64,000 nucleotides of DNA, taken from NCBI RefSeq assembly GCF_035975855.1, contig NZ_CP109055.1:6262001-6326000 (forward strand), read 5' to 3'. Within the stretch, counting starts at the first letter, position 1; each line of letters starts with the position of its first letter. This document shows, in pieces, positions 26,031-33,357 of the stretch. This stretch comes from Streptomyces sp. NBC_01304. GTDB taxonomy: Bacteria > Actinomycetota > Actinomycetes > Streptomycetales > Streptomycetaceae. The notes below the pieces were generated by a model. The model was not told where the DNA came from, ran no database searches, and saw nothing but the letters and a program-made list of their open reading frames with translations. Both the position numbers and the translations under genes were made by a program.

Positions 26031-26695
26031 TAGGGCCAGAGCAGTTCCCGGGTCCAGTCACTGTCCGGGGCCTCCCGCCGGTACCGGACCCGCACGTGCC
26101 GACGCTGTGCGTCCCCCTGGAAGTACTCGACCTCGTCCGGCTCCAGCACGTACAGGGTCCACGTCGGCGATTCCGCGTCCGGCTCCGCCTGCGCCCGCTC
26201 CCACGCGGCGGCGGACGAGGTCGCCAACTCCCCCTGTGATCCGAGCACTTCGCTCTGCCGCCCGACCAGCGCGGCCGCGAGGGCGCCCGTCGAGCGGGCG
26301 TGCAGGTCCGCCTGGGCCTCGGCGGGCGGTGCGGTCCGCACCCGGCCCCGGATGCGGATCTGGCGGCCCTGCGCCGGCCAGTAGAAGTGCAGCGCGGCCT
26401 CGGGGCGGGCCGCGAGCTGGCGGCCCTTGCGGCTGGTCGCGTGCGAGGCGAAGTGCCAGCCGTGCGCGTCCGCGTCGTGCAGCATCACCGTGCGTACGTC
26501 GGGCCGGCCGGACCCGTCCGCGGTGGCCAGGCCCATGGTGTGCGGCTCGGGCTGTCCGGCGGCGACCGCCTCGGCGAACCACGCGTGGAACAGCTCCACG
26601 GGTTCAGCGGGCGCGGTCGCCGGGTCGAACGCGGGCAGCTCGATGTCCCAGACCCGCCGGGACCTCAGCAGCTCGGTGAAGTGTTCGTGGCTCAT
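26030..26695 (-). CDS. pdxH: Pyridoxamine 5'-phosphate oxidase (PdxH)
   Basis: A 221-residue FMN enzyme that oxidises PNP or PMP to pyridoxal 5'-phosphate. Diagnostic segments are MGLATADGSGRPDVRTVMLHDAD, FASHATSRKGRQLAARPEAALHFYW, RQIRIRGRV and the C-terminal RYRREAPDSDWTRELLWP. The length matches the family. Its TAG stop is formed at the right end of the MITE-like element, but the conserved C-terminal motif is intact, so function is likely kept. A PPOX-fold gene follows upstream on the same strand. Confidence 0.93.
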   Translation of the reverse strand: MSHEHFTELLRSRRVWDIELPAFDPATAPAEPVELFHAWFAEAVAAGQPEPHTMGLATADGSGRPDVRTVMLHDADAHGWHFASHATSRKGRQLAARPEAALHFYWPAQGRQIRIRGRVRTAPPAEAQADLHARSTGALAAALVGRQSEVLGSQGELATSSAAAWERAQAEPDAESPTWTLYVLEPDEVEYFQGDAQRRHVRVRYRREAPDSDWTRELLWP

Positions 26696-26709
26696 CCCGC
26701 GATTGTGGC

Positions 26710-27135
26710 TCAGACCGATCCGAGGTCGGTGGACAGCCAGCGTTCCGGGCGCAGCACGAAGATCGTGTGATCGCCGTGCTCCTTCCAGGCGAACTCGACG
26801 TACCCGTCCACCTTTTCGGCCGGCAGATACCGTGCCGAGAGCTCTCGGAGCTCCTCGATGGTGGCCTTCCGCGTCTCGACGACGGGGCCCTCCACGGACA
26901 CGTAACGAATGGTCGGTTCGATGCGGTCCACCATGAGCGAGAAGCGGCCCGCGGCGGTGATCAGCTGTCCCTTGCGGGAGTCGATGGCGGTCATGACCTG
27001 GAGGTCGCCGCCGGGTGCGTACTGGTACCAGATGGGGACGGTGAGTGGGGCCCGCCCCTCGCCCGCGTCCACCGCGAGGGCGGCGATGTGGGGCTCGGCG
27101 AGGAACGCTTCGCGCTCTGCAACGGTCAGGGCCAC
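26710..27135 (-). CDS. PPOX-class flavin/F420-dependent oxidoreductase
   Basis: 141 residues with the split-barrel PNPOx-like fold: FLAEPHIAALAVDAGEGRAPLTVPIWYQY, TAIDSRKGQLITAAGRFSLMVD, and VEGPVVETRKATIEE. Actinobacterial members bind FMN or F420. GTG 27135 follows GGAGGAGATCCCT. It is 14 bp upstream of pdxH and transcribed towards it. A physiological role cannot be assigned. Confidence 0.83.
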   Translation of the reverse strand: MALTVAEREAFLAEPHIAALAVDAGEGRAPLTVPIWYQYAPGGDLQVMTAIDSRKGQLITAAGRFSLMVDRIEPTIRYVSVEGPVVETRKATIEELRELSARYLPAEKVDGYVEFAWKEHGDHTIFVLRPERWLSTDLGSV

Positions 27136-27450
27136 AGGGATCTCCTCCGTAGTCGCACGTCGTCGTGAGTCACTCCTCTGTACAACTTCGGCCGTGCCAC
27201 GCGTGTTCCCTCACGCCACCGCGTACTCCTTGATCCTGATCGTGTCGGCCGCCTTCTGGATGTCGTCCTGCCGACGTCCACGGCTGTACGGATGTCTTAC
27301 ACGTTCGTCCATGGCGACCGTATGGATCCTCGGACGGGCAGGGGCGACCCCCCATTGGCCACCGCCGCGTTGCGTACCGTCACGACTGATCACAGGGTGT
27401 GAAACAGGGTCGACCCGCTCCATCCCCCACCCTGGAAAAGGACCCTGTAA
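27136..27450. other. Intergenic region between divergent genes
   Basis: About 315 bp with no gene I can support. A 33-codon minus-strand frame from 27313 to 27211 has a protein-like composition but only a weak, distant GAGG. The region presumably holds the promoters of the PPOX gene and the secreted-protein gene. No operator consensus is present. Confidence 0.45.
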
Positions 27451-28014
27451 ATGAACCTGCACAAGTCAGCCGCCGCCCTCGTGGCCGCGGCGCTCGCCGG
27501 TGCCCTCGTCGTCGGCGTCTCCGGCACCGCTGCCGCCGCCCCCACCGTGCTGCCGGCCGCGGGCGCGGCGCTCTCCGCCTCCCAGCAGGAGGTGTACAAG
27601 CAGGCCCTGCAGGACGTGGCCATCACCGCCGACGACCTGCTCGCCGACGCGAAGCAGGGCCCGGTCGACGAGGCCGCCTACCGTGCGGCCTTCGCGGACG
27701 CGCTGGCTGTCGCGGGGCCGGAGGACGAGCTGCTGAAGTCGGCGCTGTCCGCGCTGAAGGTCCAGACGGACGCCCTGGTCAAGGTGGTCGGCGCCGGCCC
27801 CGGTGGGGTCGGGCAGCTGCCGGCCGCGCTGGTCGGTGTGACGCTGGCGATCCAGAACGTCCTGAGCGTCGGCAACCTCGGCCTCGCGGTCGGCGCCCTG
27901 CTCAAGCCGCTCGACCTCAAGTCGCTCGACCTGGGTGCCCTCGACCTCAACAAGCTGCCGGGTGGCGACAAGCTGCCGGCGCTGCCGAGCTTCGGCGACA
28001 TCTTCAAGCTGTGA
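27451..28014 (+). CDS. Secreted alanine/leucine-rich protein of unknown function
   Basis: A 187-residue exported protein. A Sec signal peptide (MNLHKSAAALVAAALAGALVVGV, cleavage after GTAAAA near residue 30) precedes a helical, Ala- and Leu-rich mature chain. The chain ends in a repeated Leu-Asp-Leu pattern (LKPLDLKSLDLGALDLNKLPGG) that may pack as a beta or coil ladder. No catalytic motif is visible. An AAAAGGA lies upstream of ATG 27451, and a strong terminator follows. Confidence 0.82.
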   Translation: MNLHKSAAALVAAALAGALVVGVSGTAAAAPTVLPAAGAALSASQQEVYKQALQDVAITADDLLADAKQGPVDEAAYRAAFADALAVAGPEDELLKSALSALKVQTDALVKVVGAGPGGVGQLPAALVGVTLAIQNVLSVGNLGLAVGALLKPLDLKSLDLGALDLNKLPGGDKLPALPSFGDIFKL

Positions 28015-28019
28015 TTCCC

Positions 28020-28064
28020 GGTCCGGTGGGCGGCGGGGACCTCCGCCCCGCCACCCACCGGACC
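28020..28064 (+). terminator. Strong hairpin terminator
   Basis: GGTCCGGTGGG at 28020-28030 pairs with 28054-28064. The stem continues GGCGGGG with CCCCGCC after one mismatch, about 18 bp in total with a 7-nt loop. It lies between convergent genes. Confidence 0.85.
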
Positions 28065-28083
28065 AGGTTCGGTCCTGCGGAGC

Positions 28084-29265
28084 TCAGTCCCGCCCGAGCA
28101 CGACCGTTCCCGAAGAGCAGAACCACCCGCCCGTCCCCGAGGCCACCGCGAGCTCCGGCAGTCGTCCGCCCGCCTTGCGCACCTGGTTCGGGCCGGCCTC
28201 GCCGCGCAGCTGCCGTACCGCCTCGACCATGAGGAACAGGCCGCGCATGCCCGGGTGTTGGGCCGAGAGGCCGCCGCCGTCCGTGTTCACGGGCAGGTCC
28301 CCGGTCAACGTGAGACGGCCCTTCTCGACGAAGGCGCCGCCCTCGCCCTTCGCGCAGAAGCCCAGGTCCTCAAGGGTCACCAGGGTCATGTACGTGAAGG
28401 CGTCGTAGATCTCCGCGATGTCGATGTCCTGCGGACGCACCCCGGCCCGCTCGAAGGCGAGCCGCCCGCTGACCGCCGCGGGGGAGACCGTGAAGTCGTC
28501 CCACTCCGACATCGTGGTGTGCGAGACGTGCTCCCCGGCGCCGAGCACCCACACCGGATCCTTGGCGCAGTCGGCGACGTACTCCTCGGCGACCAGGAGC
28601 ACGGCCGCGCCCCCGTCGCTGCGGATGCAGCAGTGCAGCTTGGTGAACGGGTCCGCGATCATCGGGCCGCTCAGCACCTCGTCGACCGTGATCGGGTCGC
28701 GGAACATCGCGTCCGGATTGAGCGCCGCATTGGCCCGCGCCTGCACGGCGACCTCGGCCAACTGCTCCAGCGTGGTGCCGTATTCGTGCATGTGACGGCG
28801 GGCGGCCATCGCGTACTTGGCGATGAGCGAGTGACCGTACGGCACCTCGAACTGCAGCGGTCCGCGGGCGCCGAACGACAGATTGGACGTACGCCGCTTC
28901 GCTTTGATGTCGGCCCGTGCGGTGGAGCCGTACACCAGGAGGACGGCGTTGGCGTGCCCCGCGGCGATCGCGTCCGCGGCGTGCGCGGCCATCACCTCCC
29001 AGGTGGAGCCGCCCACCGAGGTCGAGTCGACCCAGGTCGGTTTGAGGCCCAGGTACTCGGCGACCTCGACCGGCGCGAGGATGCCGAGCCCGGCCGAGGC
29101 GAAGCCGTCGATGACGCTCTTGTCGAGCCCCGAGTCGGCGAGCGCGCGGCGGGCGGCCTGGGCGTGCAGGGCGTAGGGGGTGGCGTCGTCGACCCGGCCG
29201 CAGTCGGAGAGGGCTATACCGGCGACCGCGACCTTGCGACGGGGGTGGGCGGTTGAGGCTGACAT
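28084..29265 (-). CDS. Thiolase-like lipid-transfer protein / acyl-CoA retro-aldolase
   Basis: A 393-residue thiolase-superfamily protein of the SCP-x/Ltp type. The position of the usual nucleophilic Cys reads SVGGSTWEVMAAH, without cysteine. The later motifs IAEIYDAFTYMTL and VNTDGGGLSAQHPGM replace the classic thiolase histidine-glycine motif. In Ltp2-type aldolases the YDAFT tyrosine is catalytic and the enzyme cleaves a beta-hydroxyacyl-CoA together with a DUF35 protein. The DUF35 gene at 24728 is a candidate partner. No Shine-Dalgarno sequence is seen before ATG 29265, and an operator lies 4 bp upstream, so the mRNA may be leaderless. Confidence 0.88.
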   Translation of the reverse strand: MSASTAHPRRKVAVAGIALSDCGRVDDATPYALHAQAARRALADSGLDKSVIDGFASAGLGILAPVEVAEYLGLKPTWVDSTSVGGSTWEVMAAHAADAIAAGHANAVLLVYGSTARADIKAKRRTSNLSFGARGPLQFEVPYGHSLIAKYAMAARRHMHEYGTTLEQLAEVAVQARANAALNPDAMFRDPITVDEVLSGPMIADPFTKLHCCIRSDGGAAVLLVAEEYVADCAKDPVWVLGAGEHVSHTTMSEWDDFTVSPAAVSGRLAFERAGVRPQDIDIAEIYDAFTYMTLVTLEDLGFCAKGEGGAFVEKGRLTLTGDLPVNTDGGGLSAQHPGMRGLFLMVEAVRQLRGEAGPNQVRKAGGRLPELAVASGTGGWFCSSGTVVLGRD

Positions 29266-29269
29266 GAAT

Positions 29270-29284
29270 CTGACGGTACATCAG
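29270..29284. promoter_or_regulatory. TetR-type operator palindrome (thiolase-like gene 1)
   Basis: CTGACGGTACATCAG ends 4 bp from the thiolase-like ATG. On the minus strand it contains TACCGT, a -10-like hexamer 7 nt from the ATG, so bound repressor would cover the promoter. Confidence 0.7.
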
Positions 29285-29388
29285 ATTCCAGGGCCGCCGA
29301 CAGGTGATCGGGAGGGTCGGGGGGAAGTGGGGCGGGGTGCCGGGCAGATGCGTTCAGCCCCTGTGCATCTGCCGCTTCCCGGCCTAAT

Positions 29389-29403
29389 ATGACGGCCCGT
29401 CAG
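29389..29403. promoter_or_regulatory. TetR-type operator palindrome (acyl-CoA dehydrogenase 4)
   Basis: ATGACGGCCCGTCAG (inner 7-bp arms perfect). It overlaps TAATAT, a probable -10 hexamer at 29385-29390, and lies 53 bp upstream of the dehydrogenase ATG. Confidence 0.7.
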
Positions 29404-29456
29404 ATCGGAGGCGTTCGCCTCCGAGGGCGAACTGGCCCCAGGGGAGGAACCCGCCG

Positions 29457-30764
29457 ATGGACGCCGCCTTCACCGCGGAGCAGGACGAGATCCGGCGCAC
29501 CCTGCGCGAACTCGTAGCCAAGCGTTGTGGCCCGGACGAGGTCAAGGCCGCGGTCCGAACCGCCGCGGGCCACGACCCACAGCTGTGGCAGACCCTCTCC
29601 CAGCAGCTGGGCCTGCCGGGGCTCGCGCTGCCCGAGGAGTACGGCGGGGTCGGCTGCTCCGTCACCGAACTCGCCCTCGCCTGCGAGGAGACGGGCCGCG
29701 CCCTGGTGCCCAGCCCGCTGCTCGCGACCGCCGCGCTCGCGGCCCCGCTGATCGCCCGCCTGGGCACGGACGGGCAGCGCCGCGAGCTGCTGCCGCAGCT
29801 GGCCTCGGGGGCGCTCACCGCGACCCTCGCGGTGCCGGGCGCCTCGCTGGCCACGGCGCTCGGGCTTGCCGGTGACAACGCCGGGGACTGGGCGGGCGGG
29901 GGCCGCGCGGGCGGCGTACAGGCGAAGGTGGATGAGGACGGCTGGCGGCTGTACGGGCAGGCCGAGCAGGTCCTCGACGGGCACAGTGCGGGGCTGCTCG
30001 TGGTGGCCGCGCACACCGGGGGCTTCGCCCGCTCCCGCACACTCCTCTTCCTCGTACGCGCCGACGCGGCCGGAGTCGCCACGGCGCGGCAGACCTCGCT
30101 GGACGAGACGCGACCGCAGGCCCGCATCGAACTGCGGGACGCGGCCGCCGAGTTGCTGGGGCCGGATGATGCCGCCGAGGTCGCGAACGCCCTCGCGGCG
30201 ACGGGCGACACCCTCGCCGCGGTGCTCGCCGCGGAGGCGGTGGGCGCGGCGGACCGGGCCCTGGAGCGGACCGTCGAATACGCCAAGGAGCGGGAGCAGT
30301 TCGGCCGGCCGATCGGGTCGTTCCAGGCGGTGAAGCACCGGCTCGCGGACGTGTACGTGGCCGTGCAGGCGGCTCGGTCCGCGGCGTACTACGCGGCGTG
30401 GGCGGCGGGGTCGGGTCCGTCTGGTGCCGGTGCCGGTGCCGGTGCCGGTGCTGGTGCCGGTGAGCGGGTGGGCGGGCTTGCCCTCGCGCAGGCCCTGGAG
30501 GCGCTGCGTACCGCGTCGTCCGAGGCCGTGCAGCTGCACGGCGGGATCGGCTTCACCTGGGAGCACGAGGCCCATCTGTACTTCAAGCGGGCGGCGGGGG
30601 ACGAGCTGCTGTTCGGGCCCGTGCATCGGCTGCGGGCGCATGCGGCGGATCGGGCGGGGTTGTTCGTTCCGGCTGCCGCCGAGCCGGTCTCGGTCCCGGT
30701 CTCCGATCCCGCTTCCGATCCCGCGTCCGCTTCCGCTTCCGCTTCCGCGGAGGTGGCGGTCTGA
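29457..30764 (+). CDS. Acyl-CoA dehydrogenase with low-complexity insertion
   Basis: A 435-residue acyl-CoA dehydrogenase. The N-terminal domain (FTAEQDEIRRTLRELVAKR), the middle domain, and the C-terminal KEREQFGRPIGSFQAVKH and LHGGIGFTWEHEAHLYFKR motifs are present. Residues 323-334 are six Gly-Ala pairs encoded by GGTGCC hexanucleotide repeats in a surface-loop position. The last 30 residues are Ser/Pro/Ala repeats with variable-looking codons. GGAGG precedes ATG 29457. The stop overlaps the next ATG (TGATG). The overall type is the partner-subunit class, like the protein at 6565. Confidence 0.9.
   Translation: MDAAFTAEQDEIRRTLRELVAKRCGPDEVKAAVRTAAGHDPQLWQTLSQQLGLPGLALPEEYGGVGCSVTELALACEETGRALVPSPLLATAALAAPLIARLGTDGQRRELLPQLASGALTATLAVPGASLATALGLAGDNAGDWAGGGRAGGVQAKVDEDGWRLYGQAEQVLDGHSAGLLVVAAHTGGFARSRTLLFLVRADAAGVATARQTSLDETRPQARIELRDAAAELLGPDDAAEVANALAATGDTLAAVLAAEAVGAADRALERTVEYAKEREQFGRPIGSFQAVKHRLADVYVAVQAARSAAYYAAWAAGSGPSGAGAGAGAGAGAGERVGGLALAQALEALRTASSEAVQLHGGIGFTWEHEAHLYFKRAAGDELLFGPVHRLRAHAADRAGLFVPAAAEPVSVPVSDPASDPASASASASAEVAV
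30423..30458 (+). repeat. (GGTGCC)6 hexanucleotide repeat inside the dehydrogenase gene
   Basis: Six head-to-tail hexamers, with the fifth as GGTGCT, encode Gly-Ala pairs. Unit gain or loss would keep the frame. Confidence 0.9.
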
Positions 30765-31264
30765 TGCCGGTCGGGGTGCGCATGATGCAGAAGGTCTCCT
30801 CGACGAAGACCTTCGCGAAGATCGCGCCGCACTTCATTCCCGCGATGGACCGGGCGGTGCATCGGCTCACGCGGGGCAAGGTGATGCTGAGTGCGCAGAT
30901 GCTGCCGGGGGTCATCCTCACTGTCCGTGGGGCCAAGAGCGGGGTGCCTCGCCGCACCCCGTTGGCGTGCATGCCGGAGCCGGATTCCAGGACCTGGATC
31001 CTGATCGGGTCCAACTTCGGGCGGCCCGGGCATCCGGTGTGGACGGTGAATCTGAAGGCGAATCCGGATGCGGAGGTGTCCTGGAAGGGGTCCGACATTC
31101 CGGTCACGGCTCGACTCCTGGCGGGGGAGGAGCGGGCTGCGGCGTGGGAGGCGGTCCTCAAGTTCTGGCCGCCGTACGCGACTTACCAGGCGCGGATCGA
31201 TCGGGAGATCCGGTTGTTCCGCCTGGAGCGCAGAGAGGGATCCCCCACCCCGCCCCTTCCCTAA
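30764..31264 (+). CDS. Deazaflavin (F420)-dependent nitroreductase-family protein
   Basis: A 166-residue DUF385/Ddn-like protein. Diagnostic features are KSGVPRRTPLACMPEPD, ILIGSNFGRPGHPVWTVNLKANPDA, and the C-terminal WPPYATYQARIDREIRLFRLERR. Relatives use coenzyme F420H2 to reduce quinones or nitro compounds, or bind it only. It overlaps the preceding dehydrogenase stop (TGATG), so the two are probably coupled. The last seven residues (SPTPPLP) are encoded by the start of intergenic repeat F. Confidence 0.87.
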   Translation: MPVGVRMMQKVSSTKTFAKIAPHFIPAMDRAVHRLTRGKVMLSAQMLPGVILTVRGAKSGVPRRTPLACMPEPDSRTWILIGSNFGRPGHPVWTVNLKANPDAEVSWKGSDIPVTARLLAGEERAAAWEAVLKFWPPYATYQARIDREIRLFRLERREGSPTPPLP

Positions 31265-31371
31265 ATCCTGCGGAGCTTTCCGCCCTCCGGGCGGTGTCCT
31301 CAAACGCCGGACGGGCTGACTATGTCAGCCCGTCCGGCGTTTGAGGACCCAGGGGCAGGGTGGGGAAAATG
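31238..31371. repeat. Streptomyces intergenic repeat, copy F
   Basis: It has the CCCCACCCCGCCCCTTCCC block, a CGCCCTCCGGGCG hairpin and the full central palindrome with an ACTATGT loop. The right outer block is eroded (GGGGCAGGGTGGGGA). It overlaps the end of the deazaflavin-protein gene. Confidence 0.88.
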
Positions 31372-31393
31372 TATGACAGGACCCCAGTCAGCC

Positions 31394-32041
31394 TTACTTC
31401 GTCGGCTTCTTCCCCGTAATGCCCAAATGCACCAACAACGCCAAGTTGGGCTTGAGTTCGGCCTGCTTGACCCCCCAGGTCTGGAAGCCCTTCTGGTGCG
31501 AGGCCACCGCGGCCAGCATGGCCACCAGGGATCCCGCCATCGCCGCGGCGTTGACGTCCTTGTCGACCTTCCCCTTCGCCTGTAGGTCCTTGACCGTGTC
31601 CGTAAGGGAGTTGGTGACGGAGTTCAGGATCTTCATGCGGATCTTGTAGAACCGCTTGTCCCCCTCCGCCGCCCCGAGGTCGACCACCCGGAGGATCGCC
31701 TCGTTCTTGCGCCAGAAGTCGAGGAAACCGTCCACGAGTTCCTGCGAGGTCTGCCACCCCGCCTTGCCCACCCAGGAACGCTCGGCGAGCACATCGGTCA
31801 ACCCGGCGCCCTCCGTGGCCATTTGCTCGGCGATCTCGAGGACCGCGCCCTCCACATCCGGGAAGTACTGATAGAAGGTCGCGGGCGAGGTCCCGGCCTT
31901 CCGGGCCACGTCGATGACCTTCACATCGCGGTAGGGCGACGAACTGAGCATCTCGCTGAGGCAGTCGAGCAGCTTCATTCGCGTCGCCTGGCCGCGGCGT
32001 CCGGCCACGCGGCCATCGACGGTACGTACTTGTCCTGTCAT
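31394..32041 (-). CDS. TetR-family transcriptional regulator, candidate master repressor of the CoA regulon
   Basis: A 215-residue TetR protein. The N-terminal helix-turn-helix spans about residues 40-62 (VIDVARKAGTSPATFYQYFP) and is followed by a helical ligand-binding domain. An operator-like sequence overlaps its own start codon, consistent with autoregulation. It lies just upstream of the VOC gene and afsK. In S. coelicolor I recall a TetR gene in the same position upstream of kbpA-afsK. The ligand is unknown; an acyl-CoA intermediate would fit. The assignment as regulator of the palindromes is inferred. Confidence 0.9.
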   Translation of the reverse strand: MTGQVRTVDGRVAGRRGQATRMKLLDCLSEMLSSSPYRDVKVIDVARKAGTSPATFYQYFPDVEGAVLEIAEQMATEGAGLTDVLAERSWVGKAGWQTSQELVDGFLDFWRKNEAILRVVDLGAAEGDKRFYKIRMKILNSVTNSLTDTVKDLQAKGKVDKDVNAAAMAGSLVAMLAAVASHQKGFQTWGVKQAELKPNLALLVHLGITGKKPTK

Positions 32042-32049
32042 GCCGTCAG
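32035..32049. promoter_or_regulatory. Operator-like site over the TetR start codon
   Basis: CTGTCATGCCGTCAG matches the window consensus perfectly in the right half and with one mismatch in the left arm. It overlaps the ATG at 32039-32041, so binding there could block expression of the regulator itself. Confidence 0.45.
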
Positions 32050-32229
32050 CTTACCGAGGGGTGATCGGGGCGCGATTCGGCCGACTGCAAATGGGGCTCG
32101 CCGGGCGGAGGCACCGGAAGTGAGGGGCCGGCATCGCGAGACCCCGGCGCGCGCCCCCGCTCCCCAGAATTGACCAGTTGTTCGATTCATTCTCCTGCGC
32201 GCAGGGTGAGGGGCCGTTACTTTGGGTCC

Positions 32230-33102
32230 ATGGACGGGTCCATGGATGAGATGGGCGAGGTCGCATTCGCCGAAGGCGTCCCCTGCTGGATCGATGCGCT
32301 GCTCCCCGACGTCGAGGCGGGCAAGCGCTTCTACGGAGAGCTCTTCGGCTGGACCTTCCGCGAGGGTGCCGGGCCGGAGTACGAGGCCTTCCGCGACGGT
32401 GAGCTGGTCGCCGCGCTGGCCCCCAAGCAGGACGGGCGGATGCCCACGGTCTGGAACGTGTACTTCGCCACCCCCGACGCCTACGCCCTCGCCCGCCGGA
32501 TCAAGAAGGCGGGCGGGCAGCTGGTCATCGAGCCCATGCCGATCGGCGCCTTCGGCACGATGGCCCAGGCAGCCGACCCCGAGGGCGCCGTCTTCGGGCT
32601 CTGGCAGGCCGGCTCGCTGGCCGGCTTCGAGAAGAAGGGCGAGCCCGGCTCCTTCTGCTGGACCGAGGTCTACTCGCGGGACAAGGCCCTGGTCGACCCC
32701 TTCTACGAGGGCGTCTTCGGGTTCGGCGGCGCGGACCTGGGCGACCCGGTGCAAGACGCTGGGGGAGACGCGGAGGGGCTCGACTTCCGCACGTGGTCGC
32801 CGGCGGGCGCGGAGGCCGGGCCGGACACCGCGATCGGCGGGCGGTCGCTGGTCTCCGGGACCTTCCCCGCCGAGATGCCGGCCCATTTCCTCATCTACTT
32901 CAACGTCACGGACTGTGACGCCACCGCGGCCACGGCGAAGCGGCTCGGCGGGCGCGTACAGGCGGAGCCCTTCGACATTCCGTATGAATCAAAAGTGGCG
33001 GCGCGCAGCGCCTCGATGAGGGGCGGTGGTCGGGTGACGGGCGGGCGGATGGCCGTTCTCATCGACAACCAGGGAGCGGTCTTCGCCGTCCTGCAGGACT
33101 GA
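32230..33102 (+). CDS. VOC (glyoxalase-fold) protein, positional candidate for KbpA
   Basis: About 290 residues with two tandem VOC modules: WIDALLPDVEAGKRFYGELFGWTF near the N-terminus and CWTEVYSRDKALVDPFYEGVFGF in the second half. A FLIYFNVTDCDATAATAKRLGG strand pair follows. Streptomyces VOC proteins of this type have varied or unknown functions. It lies immediately upstream of afsK. In S. coelicolor the gene in that position encodes KbpA, an AfsK-binding inhibitor, so an AfsK-modulating role is possible but not shown by sequence. The start could be ATG 32230, 32242 or 32251. Confidence 0.8.
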   Translation: MDGSMDEMGEVAFAEGVPCWIDALLPDVEAGKRFYGELFGWTFREGAGPEYEAFRDGELVAALAPKQDGRMPTVWNVYFATPDAYALARRIKKAGGQLVIEPMPIGAFGTMAQAADPEGAVFGLWQAGSLAGFEKKGEPGSFCWTEVYSRDKALVDPFYEGVFGFGGADLGDPVQDAGGDAEGLDFRTWSPAGAEAGPDTAIGGRSLVSGTFPAEMPAHFLIYFNVTDCDATAATAKRLGGRVQAEPFDIPYESKVAARSASMRGGGRVTGGRMAVLIDNQGAVFAVLQD

Positions 33103-33138
33103 GCGACACCGACCCCGGCGCTGAACGGCACCGATCTG

Positions 33139-33175
33139 CCCCCGCCGGACTGCGGACGGTGCGGTCCGGCGGGGG
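33139..33175 (+). terminator. Hairpin terminator after the VOC gene
   Basis: CCCCCGCCGGAC at 33139-33150 pairs with GTCCGGCGGGGG at 33164-33175, a 12-bp perfect stem with a 13-nt loop, 37 bp after the stop. It separates the VOC gene from afsK. Confidence 0.8.
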
Positions 33176-33357
33176 CTCGGCCCGGAATCCGACGGGCTGG
33201 TTTGCCCCGACTTGATACTCCTCGACCCAGACATCCCGATCCGGCCCCGGGTTCGCAACCGCTGGCCGAGACAGGAAGAATCAGGGTGCGTGCCGCCATT
33301 GCGGCTCGGTGGTGAGACGCTGACCAGTGACGTCTCGTACGGGGAGGTGGCAGGCAA

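Noticed and set aside
27211..27313. 33-codon minus-strand frame (MDERVRHPYSRGRR...)
   Set aside because: It has a protein-like composition, but the only GAGG is 12 nt or more away, no homologue is recognised, and it is too short to support alone.
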